A stretch of 64,000 nt of DNA from Bugulina stolonifera (lineage: Eukaryota; Bryozoa; Gymnolaemata; Cheilostomatida; Bugulidae): positions 7,558,496-7,622,495 of the forward strand of contig OW285193.1 in NCBI GenBank assembly GCA_935421135.1, given 5' to 3'. The translations under genes and the position numbers were made by a program. Every line of letters starts with the position of its first letter. The first letter of the stretch is position 1. This document shows positions 48,401 to 60,475 of this stretch, in pieces. Below the pieces are notes generated by a model. It worked only from the letters and a program-made list of their open reading frames with translations. It ran no database searches and was not told the origin of the DNA.

Positions 48401-51400
48401 TACACTCCTATGTATATGACTGTCTTGTCAACAAGTCTCCTTATCTCATTTTACTGGTACTACTAATAATAATAATAGTGCTATCTTCACCAGCCCATGC
48501 TACAGCTAGTCGATGTACTAGAATCATCATGGCAGATAGCATGGTGTAGATACAAGGTGGTAATATGTGGAAGAATTCAGACACTCATGTTAGCACAATT
48601 ATAGTACATGTATTCTTGACTATCTGGCAATTTATACTGGCAGCTGTAATATTGTACAATTTGGTTTCAAGATATTTTCTCCTCCGATCTACTACCTACT
48701 AGTAACACTGAATCATGAGTGTGTACTATGTACATGTACTAGTAGTGTGTTGAAAGCTGTGGGTATACTAGTATTCAATACTGTGAAGGGCATCACCTGC
48801 TAACAATCGCCTAAAAACTCAGTCTTAGTTAGTGTGAAGTGTTGGGCCGATAGTGGAAGAGCCCCTCCTCCTATTTCTTAGCTGTATTCACAGGCTATGC
48901 TCTGTTGATTTACATTTTTGATAGCTCTAGTCTCAACCGCAGTTTGAACATTATATACTGTGCAATCCCAATGATAGCCAGTTAGGTTCAGCCATTTGAA
49001 TACAGGCTCTCCAGTATGGAGTATAGAATTATGCTTTGATGATTATCACAGCAGACCATTGACTGTTGAAATATTGTCAATATTGACTGGCTCTGCCCTG
49101 TGTTGATGCTAGTAGGTAGCACAGAATGTAACAGTCAATCTCATTGCTGCTACAGCTGAGATGAAATCCAAGTACCAGCTTGTGTTACAATCAATTTTTC
49201 TTGGATTTCATTCTATAACATGCAGCACTGAGTTATTAGCTAGTTCAGTGATTGATTGGATAACGCAGTGCACAGTATTACCCATGGACTTGTCGATACG
49301 TGCTATGCATGTCATGTCAGATTTGTACTTAGCTTATGGAGAAATGACATACTACGGTATATTCACTCCATGTTTTGGACTAAATTAGTCCATGCTGAGT
49401 AGAATAGGTCGCAGCTAAAACAATGCCCTCTCTACCTAGGGAGGGGCCCATTACTCTGTTATAAAGCTAGACCTTTATTAGAGATGTTACAGTAGCATTG
49501 AAGTTCTGGTTATACATAATTATAATAGTTGGTTGATAGGCCATAATGGAGTACAATCAGTGAGGAGAGCATACTACATTATTATACATAGTGCACACTG
49601 TACAATATACACTGTACAGTGTATACTGTGTATAATACTGAGCATTGAGCTATCCCAGTCTCAATTTATTCAATCCTTGATATTATGGTTGTGATACCTC
49701 CTTTGTGAAAATTGATTGCACATTGCAGTCTAGTCCAATGGGACCGTGTATCACAAACTATAATACACCATTGCATATTCACCATGCAGTATACCAACGC
49801 AACTTGCCATAACATCAAACTTGTGTTCATTCACCTTATGCTAGCAATTTGAATATTGTTCATAGCAGTGACACTGGCCTGCGTGTACACACAGTCATGT
49901 AGATATGCCTAGTTGTGAATGGGTAAATTTCATAACCCCAGCTCTCCAAATGTCAAATTAGTTGTGGAATGTCTAGCTACGAATAACAATTTCCGAAATG
50001 CCTCTTTACCATGAGGCATTTGCTCACGTATTTTGTTTCCACGTTCATGTTACCCATGGATCTGTAGTGAAGCAACATTTTTACTGTTCGAAGTTCACAC
50101 TAACTGACTGGTGGCTATGTTGTAGGTCTACCGAATGAAGTGGATTTTGCCATCAATGTATGCTGCGTATTATCAATGGAAGTACCGAACTCTATGAAAT
50201 TATTCAGCAATAGAAGACTGATAGAGCTACTCATGGCCCACGTAGGACTATTCTCAGACACTTCCTCTCTAAAGCCACTCTATTTTGAAGAATGGTTTCC
50301 GAAAACCAAAAGAAATTTCACGCAGGTATTTACGACTTCTATGTGCATTCATATACATACATGTACATTCATCAATACATTTACTACAGTGTATGTTAGC
50401 TGTTGACTCACTTTGCTATCTCCGGTGTTAAAATATCTGGCAGATTTGTAAAATTGCACAACTTTTTTATGGTTTTATTTTACTTGAAATGTGAGGAGAG
50501 AAACTGGGGCATATTTTGTTTAGAAGTTTCTTCGCTTACTCCTTCGGAACTCGGCTAGGTTTACTTATTAGGCATTCAGTATGTTTCTACTTTAACTATT
50601 ATCTTTGCGTTATCTCACAAAGGATTTCAACTTCCAGAAAATCTTTTTCAACTGTTCAAAATCTAGGGATACTTCTACTAAACCATCTAAGTGAAGCTTA
50701 AATACTCAAATTGTCGTGTAGGCTTAGGCATACTCTCCATTTTGTATGACCATGGATTCATTATTTCAACTAATATTAAATTTTCTGACACCAGCATACA
50801 ACGCTAGTACTTACATGTACCGACATATTCGTATAATGGCTGATCAACTGACCACTGGTCATTCATATTCATAATAGGAGTAAGGAGCTATCTTATGTGA
50901 AGTTGGGAATGCAAGCTCTTGCCTATAATTGTAATGGCAGCTGTAGTTATGAGACACATAAAATGCTACGATGAAAATGTTCATTTATTGGAAGTACCAC
51001 TAGCTCAATAAAACACTGAAAAAGTGCATGGTCTGGCATGACTTGAATGTTTTGTGGGGTTTTCTTATCTTGTACTATTAGTAGCTCTCTCCGAGTAATG
51101 GACTAACTTTGAAATCATGATTTGGACCAATAGATCAATGTGAACTCGATGACTCTATGTCAAAACATTGTTCAAGTTCATTGTAGCTGCACTCCTTGCA
51201 TCTCATCACACGTCAGCAGTATCAGTAAGTAGAGATGTAAAATGTAAAAAAATTACCTCTCGCATAACCTTGAGTTTTGTTGTTCAGTTTATAAAATACT
51301 TGTTTAGTTCTGGTATGAGACGATAGAGCACGATGAGGTAGACTTTAGTACCACACTTCTAGACATGATCTCTTGTGCCGAGCATCGGTCACAGGATGAA

Positions 51401-54400
51401 GCTCATTATATGGCGAAGAGGCGGTGCTTAACAGGCTATGATGTCCTTCACCTTGGCAGGGAGCACAGCGGCAAGGACAGTTTATTATGCCGTGTTCTGC
51501 AGGTTAGTACTATCATAGTTCTACGGTTGCACCATATGCATTACTATAGCGTGTTAATGTGACTAAGACTTATTAGTTGAAACGCCCGAATCTTCACCCT
51601 CATTTTTAAAATTATTCATTACCTCCTGGAATTTGTAAATATTTTGCTGATCCCGTAAGCCTATTACTGTAGCCTGCAGCAAGCTGCATCAGCTGCCTTC
51701 TTTCATATTTTACTTCCATCAAGACAATGCTGACATAGCCCTGGTTTATAGTATGTGCTGGGAACACTGTCTGCCTCCCACTCTTGTATACTCTGTTGAT
51801 GTTTCTATTTACATATTCATTCATTGTAGGGAACACAATGTAAATACTGGTAAATACAAAGTGCTAGTTGATAGGCTCACTTGTTATATGGGTTCAGATA
51901 TAGGCTATACCTCCTATATGAATTGTTTTCTTTTAGGTATCTAATATAATTAGGAACTTGTCGTTTGATGCTGCCAACGCCACGGCTCTGGCAGAGACAG
52001 GTGTAGCATTCAACTTCACCATGCTCTGCTGTCATAGCACTCTTCCACAGCTCAAAACTAATGGCATGGACACACTCACCAACTTATCTAAAAAGGTATG
52101 TTAGTTCTGTCGTATAGCAGGAATAGGATGCACATGTAGTTGGATCCTGCAGATATGTAGTGAATTACTAAACTTACATTAAAACCATAGAGTAGACCTA
52201 TATAATGATTTGTAAAGTACACAAGTGAAATTGGAACGTCAAGAAATAGCTTGTAGGAGGAGACATCCGACATATTTGTAGCAGGTAAAGTCTCTATATC
52301 TGAACCATTTTGTCAGATTATTTTGTTTAGCATTTATATATTGTATTGTAATCTGGTAATCGAGTAATGAAATAACCGTTTGATAAATGTACATTATATC
52401 TTGAGAATGTCCTTCTCCATTCCAAGATTAACTGACCCGTTTCTCTCATTCCACTGGTTAGATCAGTTGTACCCTGTTTTGTTGGAGTTGCCTCCTCATG
52501 GTTTATAGTTCTGCACTGATACCTTGTTTTGTTGAATTTGTCCCCTCATGGTATACACTTCTATTGATACCATATTTTTTTGATTGTAGTACATCATGCC
52601 TGCTATACATGAATCCTCCACCCAGCTGATAATTAGAAGTTTACATAGATGGATACAATCAAATGACAAGCTGGAGCTAGTAAATGGTAAGTCACCAGCC
52701 ATACACCTGTAGAGTAGGTACCAAGTAGGTAGCTTTATATCTTAGGGGATTCCGTTTGAAGTTGTGGTGTGTCTGCCAGGATATCGAGTATAGCAGATGT
52801 TTAGTAACTTGGTATGGCTTTTTACAGCACTGTTAACTATAGCAACATTATCACAAGTCGAACAGAATGAAGACATTATAGTAGAGTCGCTAACCCAGGA
52901 GATATACATAAAGATCGTCTCACTTGCAAGGCTCTGCGACCTCCAGCTCATAGTAGCAGCTCTAGACGCCCTCTACTTCCTGTCGGAGATTGGCGAGCAA
53001 ACCTGTGAATCTATTTCACTCGTCAAGCATAGTATAGGTGAGCAGAGTTTCCCTATGTGCATGTGTGTTCTACTTGTGTTCTGTTCATTGGATTTAGTAT
53101 CCATCTGTGTAATAGTACGGGAGATAACTCCAGATGTTATCCTGTGTAATAATAGTGGGATAACTCCAGATATTATCCTGTGTAGTAGTAGTGGGATAAC
53201 TCCAGATATTATATTGTGCAGTAGTAGTGGGATAACTCCAGATATTATATTGTGCAGTAGTAGTGGGATAACTCCAGATGTTATCTTGTGGTTGTAGATT
53301 TTCTCACCAACCTGATCACAGTGGAAACTCAGTCATTTGGGGAGTCCGCACTGGGAGGTATAATAGTGAGAGATCATGGGGTACCTCCACACCCCCACCA
53401 CCCTTCACACCACTCACAGGCCTCTCAGTCTAGACCTGTTGGTACTATGATGGGACCACCAGCCACACCAAACTCCCGTCCAATGTCACGGTCAAATCAG
53501 ATGATGCCAGGACAACCCGGGCACTCCATGCCCCCTCGTCCGTGTACACCTCCTGCTCCATCGGGTCTACCCCTTCCTCAGAGACCTGCTCAGCATCAGC
53601 CCCAGTACCATCCTCAGTTTCAGGGTGGCTCCCCGTCTGCCCGTCCTGGACTGGTTCCTACACCTAAACATATATTACCAGCTACACCCCAGAACCTGGC
53701 CTCCATGAGTCCAGAACAGGTAAGACTCAAGTGTAGTTTACAGTTTAGAGAGTGACTGTGACCCTCATCATGTTCACTGTTTTATCAGAACTTTTACATT
53801 TTAGATTGTTCTGAGAGGCCTATCAATCAGTTGTTACGGTGCAAAATGTCCAATATCACTGTGGGTTGTTTTTATTGGGTTATCTTCACTAAACCATATT
53901 TGGTCTGTTTCATATTTGTGGATAATTCCAGCCTTTCCTGTGAAATGTAGCTGGATTCATATGCGTTATTTGTATAAATTATTTTGCTGTTCAAATTTGG
54001 TTAACCTGGCTAATTGTCGATATCAACTAAAGAACAACCCATACTGTAGAGCAATGAGCAACTAATTCCGTAGTTTTAATTCTCGATCACTTTCCTTGTG
54101 TAGGTTGCCACCAATTGGCTGAGAGCCAACTATGAGCCGTACCCTGGGACACTGGTTTACACTGGCAAAGTGCATACAGAGTATGTCATGTGGCTGCAGA
54201 GACGGGGTGGTCCTATGGCCCAACCGGTAACTCCCAAAGTCTTTGTAAGCTGTGTAAAGAAAGTATTCCCTTACAGTGAACTCATACCTTCTGGTGTAGA
54301 GAGTCAGCTACAAGGTAATCAGCCATTTCATTCTTTCTATGATTGGCCTGTATTTTTCTCTCTGAAGTTGTTTTCTATTTATATACCTATACGCCCTATA

Positions 54401-57400
54401 TGTATGCATGTATTTGTTATACACATGAGTATACTATGAAATTATGTTCTCTCTGTTAATATTACGAGATGTTGAACAATAGGCCTATATACATGTAGGT
54501 ATAAGCCATTCTGATAGAGGTTGTGTACTATAATATTCAATCTAATCTAGTCTTACTGAAGGGTTGTGCTCCCATGAATGATATTGGGTCTTCAATTGCA
54601 GACATGCTATCCCAAACTATTTTATTGAGCAGCTGTATGTTTATCACTGATGTCTACATAATTCAGGTATTAGGTGGAAACCACCTCAACAGCCCGCTGT
54701 CGGACCTGGTCAGGTACCTGGACAAATGAGGCCAGTGTCCACTCTCCCACCACCTGCGTACAGTGGTCCACATGTAATAACCTCAGGTAGGTAGAGCAGG
54801 AGTTATTCTGTTTAGCTAGTGTATTCACTCCACTGTACAGTCTCATTAGTTGTCATTTCTTTGCTCCGTATACGCAATGTACAAGTATGACTACTATAAC
54901 TACACCACTCCCTGCAGGGAACCCAATGACCGGTATGCCCCCTAGAATATCCTCACCCTCTTCTCAAACAGCCACCAGCGATATGTTACGTAACATGCTG
55001 CTCAGCGAACCACAGAATAGACCTAGGTCCAACAGTGGCACCAGCAGTACTGTATCCTCCGGTAAAGCGACCCGAAGTTCTAAGGTTAGTCAGAGAGGGC
55101 GTGGCTCCAGAGGTTCCTCCCCGAGGTCAAGGTCAATTGGCGATTCTCCTCTTCCTCCCATGTCTCCTGCCAGCTCAATGGAGCTACAGGTTGGTCTGTT
55201 TACTAGTACTACTACTAGTCATGTACATGTAGTTCAATAGTAACTTGCTAGTGCATAACTATGAGGTAGAGGGAATAACTCTTAAATATAACCGAGTTTT
55301 CTAATATGTACAGTGGTTTCATCATGGGCAATTATATTGATGTCACATAAGCTACTGTGCTGTCTACCATTGTGTATTACATGTATGTGTCCCTTACTGT
55401 ACTGTACAGGCGTGTGTTACTACAACTGTCTACTATCGTATGTTACTATACTGTACAGGTGTCTATTACTGCTGTCTACCATTGTATAGTATATTATATG
55501 TGCCTTACTCTACTGTACAGGTGTGTGGTACTGCTGAGAAAGTAGAGAATATAGTAAATGGAGCTTCCCTAGCTAGAATAGAAAGAGTGGAGAACACACA
55601 ATCAATAGTCAACTCTAACCAGAAAAGTAGTACAAAGTCTAGTAACAATATAATCTCACCTGGCAATGATCTCTTAGACAATCCTAGTTGCAAACAGAAT
55701 GGTATTCTATCTACCAGTGAAGATATCAATAGTAATAACCCAGTGACTAAGCCAAGGGGTAGCAAGGGCAGCGAAGGAGATGTATCTCCTACCCTTCCAG
55801 CACCTAGCACTAACGGTACTGTGGGCAATGTGCCCATAACTCCGACAAATACCACGGCTAGCTCTCCTCCGCTATGCAATGGTAGTGTAAATAGTGACAA
55901 TGATAGCCTACTTACCGCACCATCATCAAAGACGATAGAGGCATTACTGAATGGCGATGGAAAGCATGTGACTCGTAAACACGATGCATTGAATGGCAGC
56001 GGAGACGCAGTGCCTAAAACATTCCCTTCCTCCAAGAACGGCTACATCAATGGACTGGAGAAAATGATAGCCAGCATATCTGATGATAAAATACTGAAGC
56101 CTAACTCTCTCAAGCAGTTATCTGGTAAGGGTTATTTTCTTGGCAATTCTTTTGCAATATGTTGTAACATAGATGAAAGGCAGCTCATGTGAATTGTGAC
56201 TGCACTCTGAGGGTGCAGAATTTAAGAATATTTATACACGATACTATATTATCTATGTAGATTAACTCTGATATAAAAGTCATGTCGCCTATACCTCGAG
56301 TAATCTCCCGAGGCACAGATCATTTAGTTGTTCTATGTTTCTAATCTTAAAAATTTGAGCCATAGCACTTTGTCATACTGGTGTTTCTGTTCTGTAGATC
56401 GTAGACGTCACCATTCCGGAGATAGCATGTGTTCCCAATCCTCTACCTCTACCCAACTTTCAGTGTCTCAAAACTCTCAGTCTTCTGACCATAAACAAGA
56501 TTTGCCTGACATTCTATCCAATCAACACTCAGTACCTGCAGCGCCAGTGAACCAGCAACGAGCTTCGGAAGCGTTAACCAATCAACAATCAGGGAAACCT
56601 ATGCCTGTGAATCCTCAACAAGCATCGAATCATATACCAACAGTGGTGGATGCTGCGGGAAGTCGTGGTGCCACTCCCCCTCTCAAGCCAGGGGTCATTG
56701 TACCATCCCACCCCCTAAACAGTATCAGTGTGAACACTGCCGAGACTTCCTCTACGGCATCCAAATCTCCTTTAGGCTCGCCAGCATCTGCCTCCAAGAA
56801 ACCGACCAGTCGTAAGAGAAGGAAGTCTAATGCTTCGACGGACAGTCGCCAATCTCTACCAGAGTCTGCCCCTCAGTACAGATGTCTGTGGGAGTCCTGT
56901 GGTAGTGGCTTCACTAGCTGCTCTCTTCTCAGAAAACATGTCAGTGTGAGTCATACTAGCCAGGCTGGTATCTGCCTCTGGGCAGGCTGTGATAGGGTGG
57001 ACAGGAAACGCTGGGCCCTCGTCTCCCATGTTACCGTAAGTAATGACTAAGAAATCATTGTCGTAACAGCAGCATTCAGTTTAGTCTTTGTACATGTATA
57101 ATAAATATTGAAGAATAGCCTAGGCTACATGTCCTGTCAGCTACATTGCATTAATTCCTACCCATTTTGTGAGTGATGGTCAGATGAGAGTGGATTTTCA
57201 TCCATGTATTCAGCTTGGAAAACTATCTGGGAGCATGATTATTGTCACCATGTTCAGTTTTCAACGATTGATTTATTATCACAAGTTTTCAGTTAGCAAT
57301 AATACTTGAAATGTGTTATAGGAAAAGCACACTAGTGATGCTGCACTCACTAAAGCCTTGGCCGACAGAGAAAAGGGTATACTTCCTGCTCCGTCTTCAT

Positions 57401-58510
57401 CAACATCACAAACTTCCAATATATACACTCCTCAAGCCTCTAGAATAGCTATACTACGCAACTTCCCTAAACCTCCATTCACTGAGTTCATGGTAAGTAG
57501 ATATCATATTGAGCATCCTAGATGTAACCATGGTAACCATGCAGTGCTAGCTGCTACTAGTGTGTCTAAGTTGGTAGTTGAGTCCGTCTGATCTATATTC
57601 TCACTGATGATAGAGGAAGACTATTTGTGATATATGCTGACTTTGACTATGTGACAGGGAATTGTCATGTCCAGTTGTTCTGGGATTTCTATAATATGAT
57701 TGGCTGAACGCACTGCCCTGTTGTTTATCAAAATTGTGTTAGGTACCACTGGTACTATAATAAATACTTGTATCCTAGGAGAAGGTACTTGGTCTCGCCA
57801 GCTAGCTAGAACATAGACCTTTGTAAACCCTGTCATAGATTAGGACTTGTGTCCACTTGGTTGTAAGCCCAGCATTCTAACCATTAGACCAGCTATGAGC
57901 GCATCAAATATTGTATCAATCAGGTACTTGTGTCTTTTTTGCAGGATATACGAGAGGGTCCAGTTACTAAACACATTAGATTCACTGCTGCACTGATATT
58001 ACGCAACATTTGTAGATACTCGCCCACAGGCAGAACGTAAGTTGTTATAACACTTGTACCCTGTTGGTTTATTGTTTGTGATTTCATGTGCAATATTAAA
58101 CTTTTACCAATATAATAGGCTTACATAAGATGCTGCACGCTGTAGAGTAAACAGTAGACTCCAGTAGTCTATGTACACTTCCTGTATATGATACGGTAGT
58201 CATATACAATACTACAGCATGCTATACTAACCATGATATATGGAGTGTGTTACAGGGCTGAGGGTATGCTAGACTCTACTACTTAGCAGTATGAACACTC
58301 TACATTTACCCATTTTACCCATTTACCCCTCTCTCTACGTATATGACATTGTACTATGTATACCACTCATACACCGTATTGTGTTGCAGGCTGCTGAAGA
58401 AACATGAAGGCCAGTTAGCCATGGTAGCAGGAAGTAGTATGGAGGCGTCCAGTGCCATAGTCAACTGTTTATGGGAGATACAGCAGGCCCAGCTAGGTCA
58501 AAGTCTATAG
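45450..58510 (+). CDS. ARID2: ARID2 (BAF200) orthologue, PBAF chromatin-remodelling subunit
   Basis: Eighteen GT-AG exons: 45450-45553, 46023-46116, 46281-46381, 46641-46876, 50126-50325, 51308-51502, 51937-52095, 52590-52686, 52828-53037, 53298-53719, 54104-54314, 54667-54786, 54918-55189, 55521-56124, 56398-57035, 57322-57492, 57945-58036 and 58390-58510. They join in one frame of 1348 residues. In order: an ARID DNA-binding domain (about 16-112; [31 protein letters not shown]), an armadillo-like helical region (about 178-470; [12 protein letters not shown]), an RFX-type winged helix (about 607-680; ANYEPYPG...YTGKVHTEY), a Pro/Ser/Gln-rich middle, two C2H2 fingers (about 1168-1224; CLWESC and CLWAGC) and the conserved C-terminus ([18 protein letters not shown]). 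Human ARID2 is about 1835 residues; the shortfall is in the low-complexity middle. Role: nuclear, DNA-targeting subunit of PBAF (SWI/SNF). Intron 4 is 3.2 kb; others are shorter. Confidence 0.95.
49607..49624. repeat. 18-nt perfect palindrome in ARID2 intron 4
   Basis: ATACACTGTACAGTGTAT is perfectly self-complementary and sits inside a larger imperfect inverted region (about 49590-49635). Confidence 0.6.
53119..53292. repeat. 36-bp tandem repeat, five copies, in ARID2 intron 9
   Basis: The unit starts GGGATAACTCCAGATATTAT. The last copy ends within a few bases of the exon 10 acceptor (GGTTGTAG), so the repeats form the polypyrimidine/branch-point region. One frame reads [12 protein letters not shown] but lies between exons. 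Confidence 0.9.
55395..55520 (+). repeat. Triplicated 3' splice-site segment before ARID2 exon 14
   Basis: TACTGTACAG/GYGTNT occurs at 55409, 55458 and 55520, each preceded by TTACT(G/A/C)TA. Using the first acceptor would add 37 in-frame codons to exon 14. Using the second would shift the frame and hit a stop. The third matches the modelled exon start. Confidence 0.7.
57853..57905 (-). mobile_element. SINE head fragment in ARID2 intron 16
   Basis: On the minus strand, TAGCTGGTCTAATGGTTAGA resembles the A-box region of the SINE at 23690 (TAGCTTGGTGGTTAGAATGC). The body is missing. Confidence 0.5.
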
Positions 58511-59450
58511 TCAAGGTATATAACACTAAATACATTGTATGATTAATTTAATAATGCATGGTTTAGAATATCTACTCCTTTTCATTGATAGAGAGTTAAT
58601 CATTTTACTTGATATCATTTTAGGCATAGGATAGCGAGTCGAGTTGCTGATATTATTGGCTGAGCTGGCCATGTTGGATATCTACAATCTGAGCGACAGT
58701 ATTGTCAAATCGAATTGCTCCAAATGTTCATAGTGAGGCATACACTGTTTGTTTATAGATAAGTTGATATTTTCTATAGTATTTCTACTGCTGCCGAGTT
58801 AAAGTAGGGGAACACTAGTATTAATGTTTTGTATATTAACAATGTTCATAGAGATTCCTGTTCTGAATGATTATTTAACTGTATTTTTAAGGATTATGCC
58901 TCCTGCTCAATCCGTTTATGTTAAGATTAACATAGATCACAGACGTTATACTCCTAGTGTTTATTTATTTATATATGACATAACGATGTCTATTTCTAGG
59001 TGACCAATCAAACAAAACTCTTCACTACTCGTTATCTCTTTGTTCATTTCAGTTAATGTTTAGCATAGATTTTGTCTTTCCGTAGAAATCAATGTTGGAT
59101 ATGAATTCTACCATTTAGTTCATAGAATAATTATTATACAATTCATCAATGTATTTGCCATGTAAATTTGGTATTCCATTCTTATAGAGCATTGCTATTA
59201 TTATCCTATGTACACTGTACAGTACTTGTTGCTTTTAATTTTGTAAAAATATTCATTAATGTAAATACTATGTAAATGTTTTAAAAATTGTTTAGTAATG
59301 ATAAATACAAATTTGAAACATCTTATACCAATCAGTTTTTGTTATCCGCCATGATGGCAAATTGATATACTAGAAGATGGAAAATGAAGAAATACCAAGT
59401 TACTTTGCAAATGAAAATATGTACCATTGGGAATACACAGACTGCGGTCC
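58511..59450. other. 3' of ARID2 (presumed UTR and flank)
   Basis: AT-rich, no coding frames. ARID2 and the next gene are convergent here. No AATAAA was confidently chosen. Confidence 0.4.
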
Positions 59451-59451
59451 C

Positions 59452-59640
59452 CTGAACCCATAGAGTAACCTAACTCCATCTGAATATTGATAGTAGGAGG
59501 GGGTTGGGCATTCTGAACCCATAGAGTAACCTAACTCCATCTGAATATTGATAGTGGGAGGGGGTTGGGGTCTCCTGAACCGATAGAGTAACTTAACTCC
59601 ATCTGAATATTGATAGTGGGAGGGGGTTGGGGTATTCTGC
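59452..59640. repeat. ~61-bp tandem repeat, three copies
   Basis: The unit contains ATAGAGTAACCTAACTCCAT and GGGAGGGGGTTGGG. It lies between the convergent ARID2 and kinesin-like genes. Confidence 0.9.
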
Positions 59641-60475
59641 AATCTAAATGGGTTTTGTTACAACAGGTGCTGATGGTCATTTAGCAATCTACTACAGATT
59701 GTGTGACTGCTGGAATGTTAGACACACTTATAATACAGTACTTTATATATATATTACTTAAATAGTAGATTTTCTTTCTGTTTCTTCAGTAGGGAAACCC
59801 GCAGAAATATACATATACTTCAGTGTTGGAACATGTCTGACTCTGAGCAAGATGGTCATCTTCAACTCATGAGAGCCATACCTTGTCATGTGGTTACCAT
59901 GTGCATTGGTATCAGATCATACAAGTCAGTGTGTATATTAAATGGCGGATTATATTTTTCTCTATGAAACAAAATGTTCAAAAAGCACATAAGTTAAGCA
60001 TTAGGTAAACAAGGACGGATAAATGTATAAAAATGAATTAAAACAAGCAAGGAAAAGTTTGTAAAAAGGAATTAACAAGTTGTGAATTTGAAGAGTGAAA
60101 CATTGAATCGCAATCGTATAATCATATTAGATAATAATATTAAATTATGTCTCATAATTTATATAAGCTAGTAATGAAACAACATGATTAACATTACATG
60201 TAATTTTATGTAAACCATCAGTTTAAATTTATCATATTACACATAATTATATAAGATCTTTGGTTAGGAATTAATGAAGAGTTGAAAATTATCAGTGGTC
60301 TGCAGTATAAAACAATATAGATACCATAAAACTTCTTATATAAATGTGGGCATGATAAATAAGTATAAATTAATCAATTTCTGTTTTAGACCTCATACAC
60401 TTAGCAAGAGGTGACTTATTGCATATACTTATGCACACAAATGTATCTCATAGATCTGAGGCTAAATTAGACATA
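59641..60475. other. AT-rich intergenic / 3' flank of the kinesin-like gene
   Basis: No gene-like features seen; presumably includes the 3' UTR of the minus-strand gene ending at 60476. Confidence 0.4.

Noticed and set aside
53035..53297. Extension of ARID2 exon 9 through the [12 protein letters not shown] repeats
   Set aside because: A good donor (TATAG/GTGAGC) ends exon 9, and the family sequence continues directly at exon 10.
55505..56035. 176-codon minus-strand ORF
   Set aside because: It is antisense to ARID2 exon 14, which is in frame with flanking ARID2 exons.
57524..57537. X-box-like GTAACCATGGTAAC in ARID2 intron 16
   Set aside because: A single occurrence with no paralogous conservation; could be chance.
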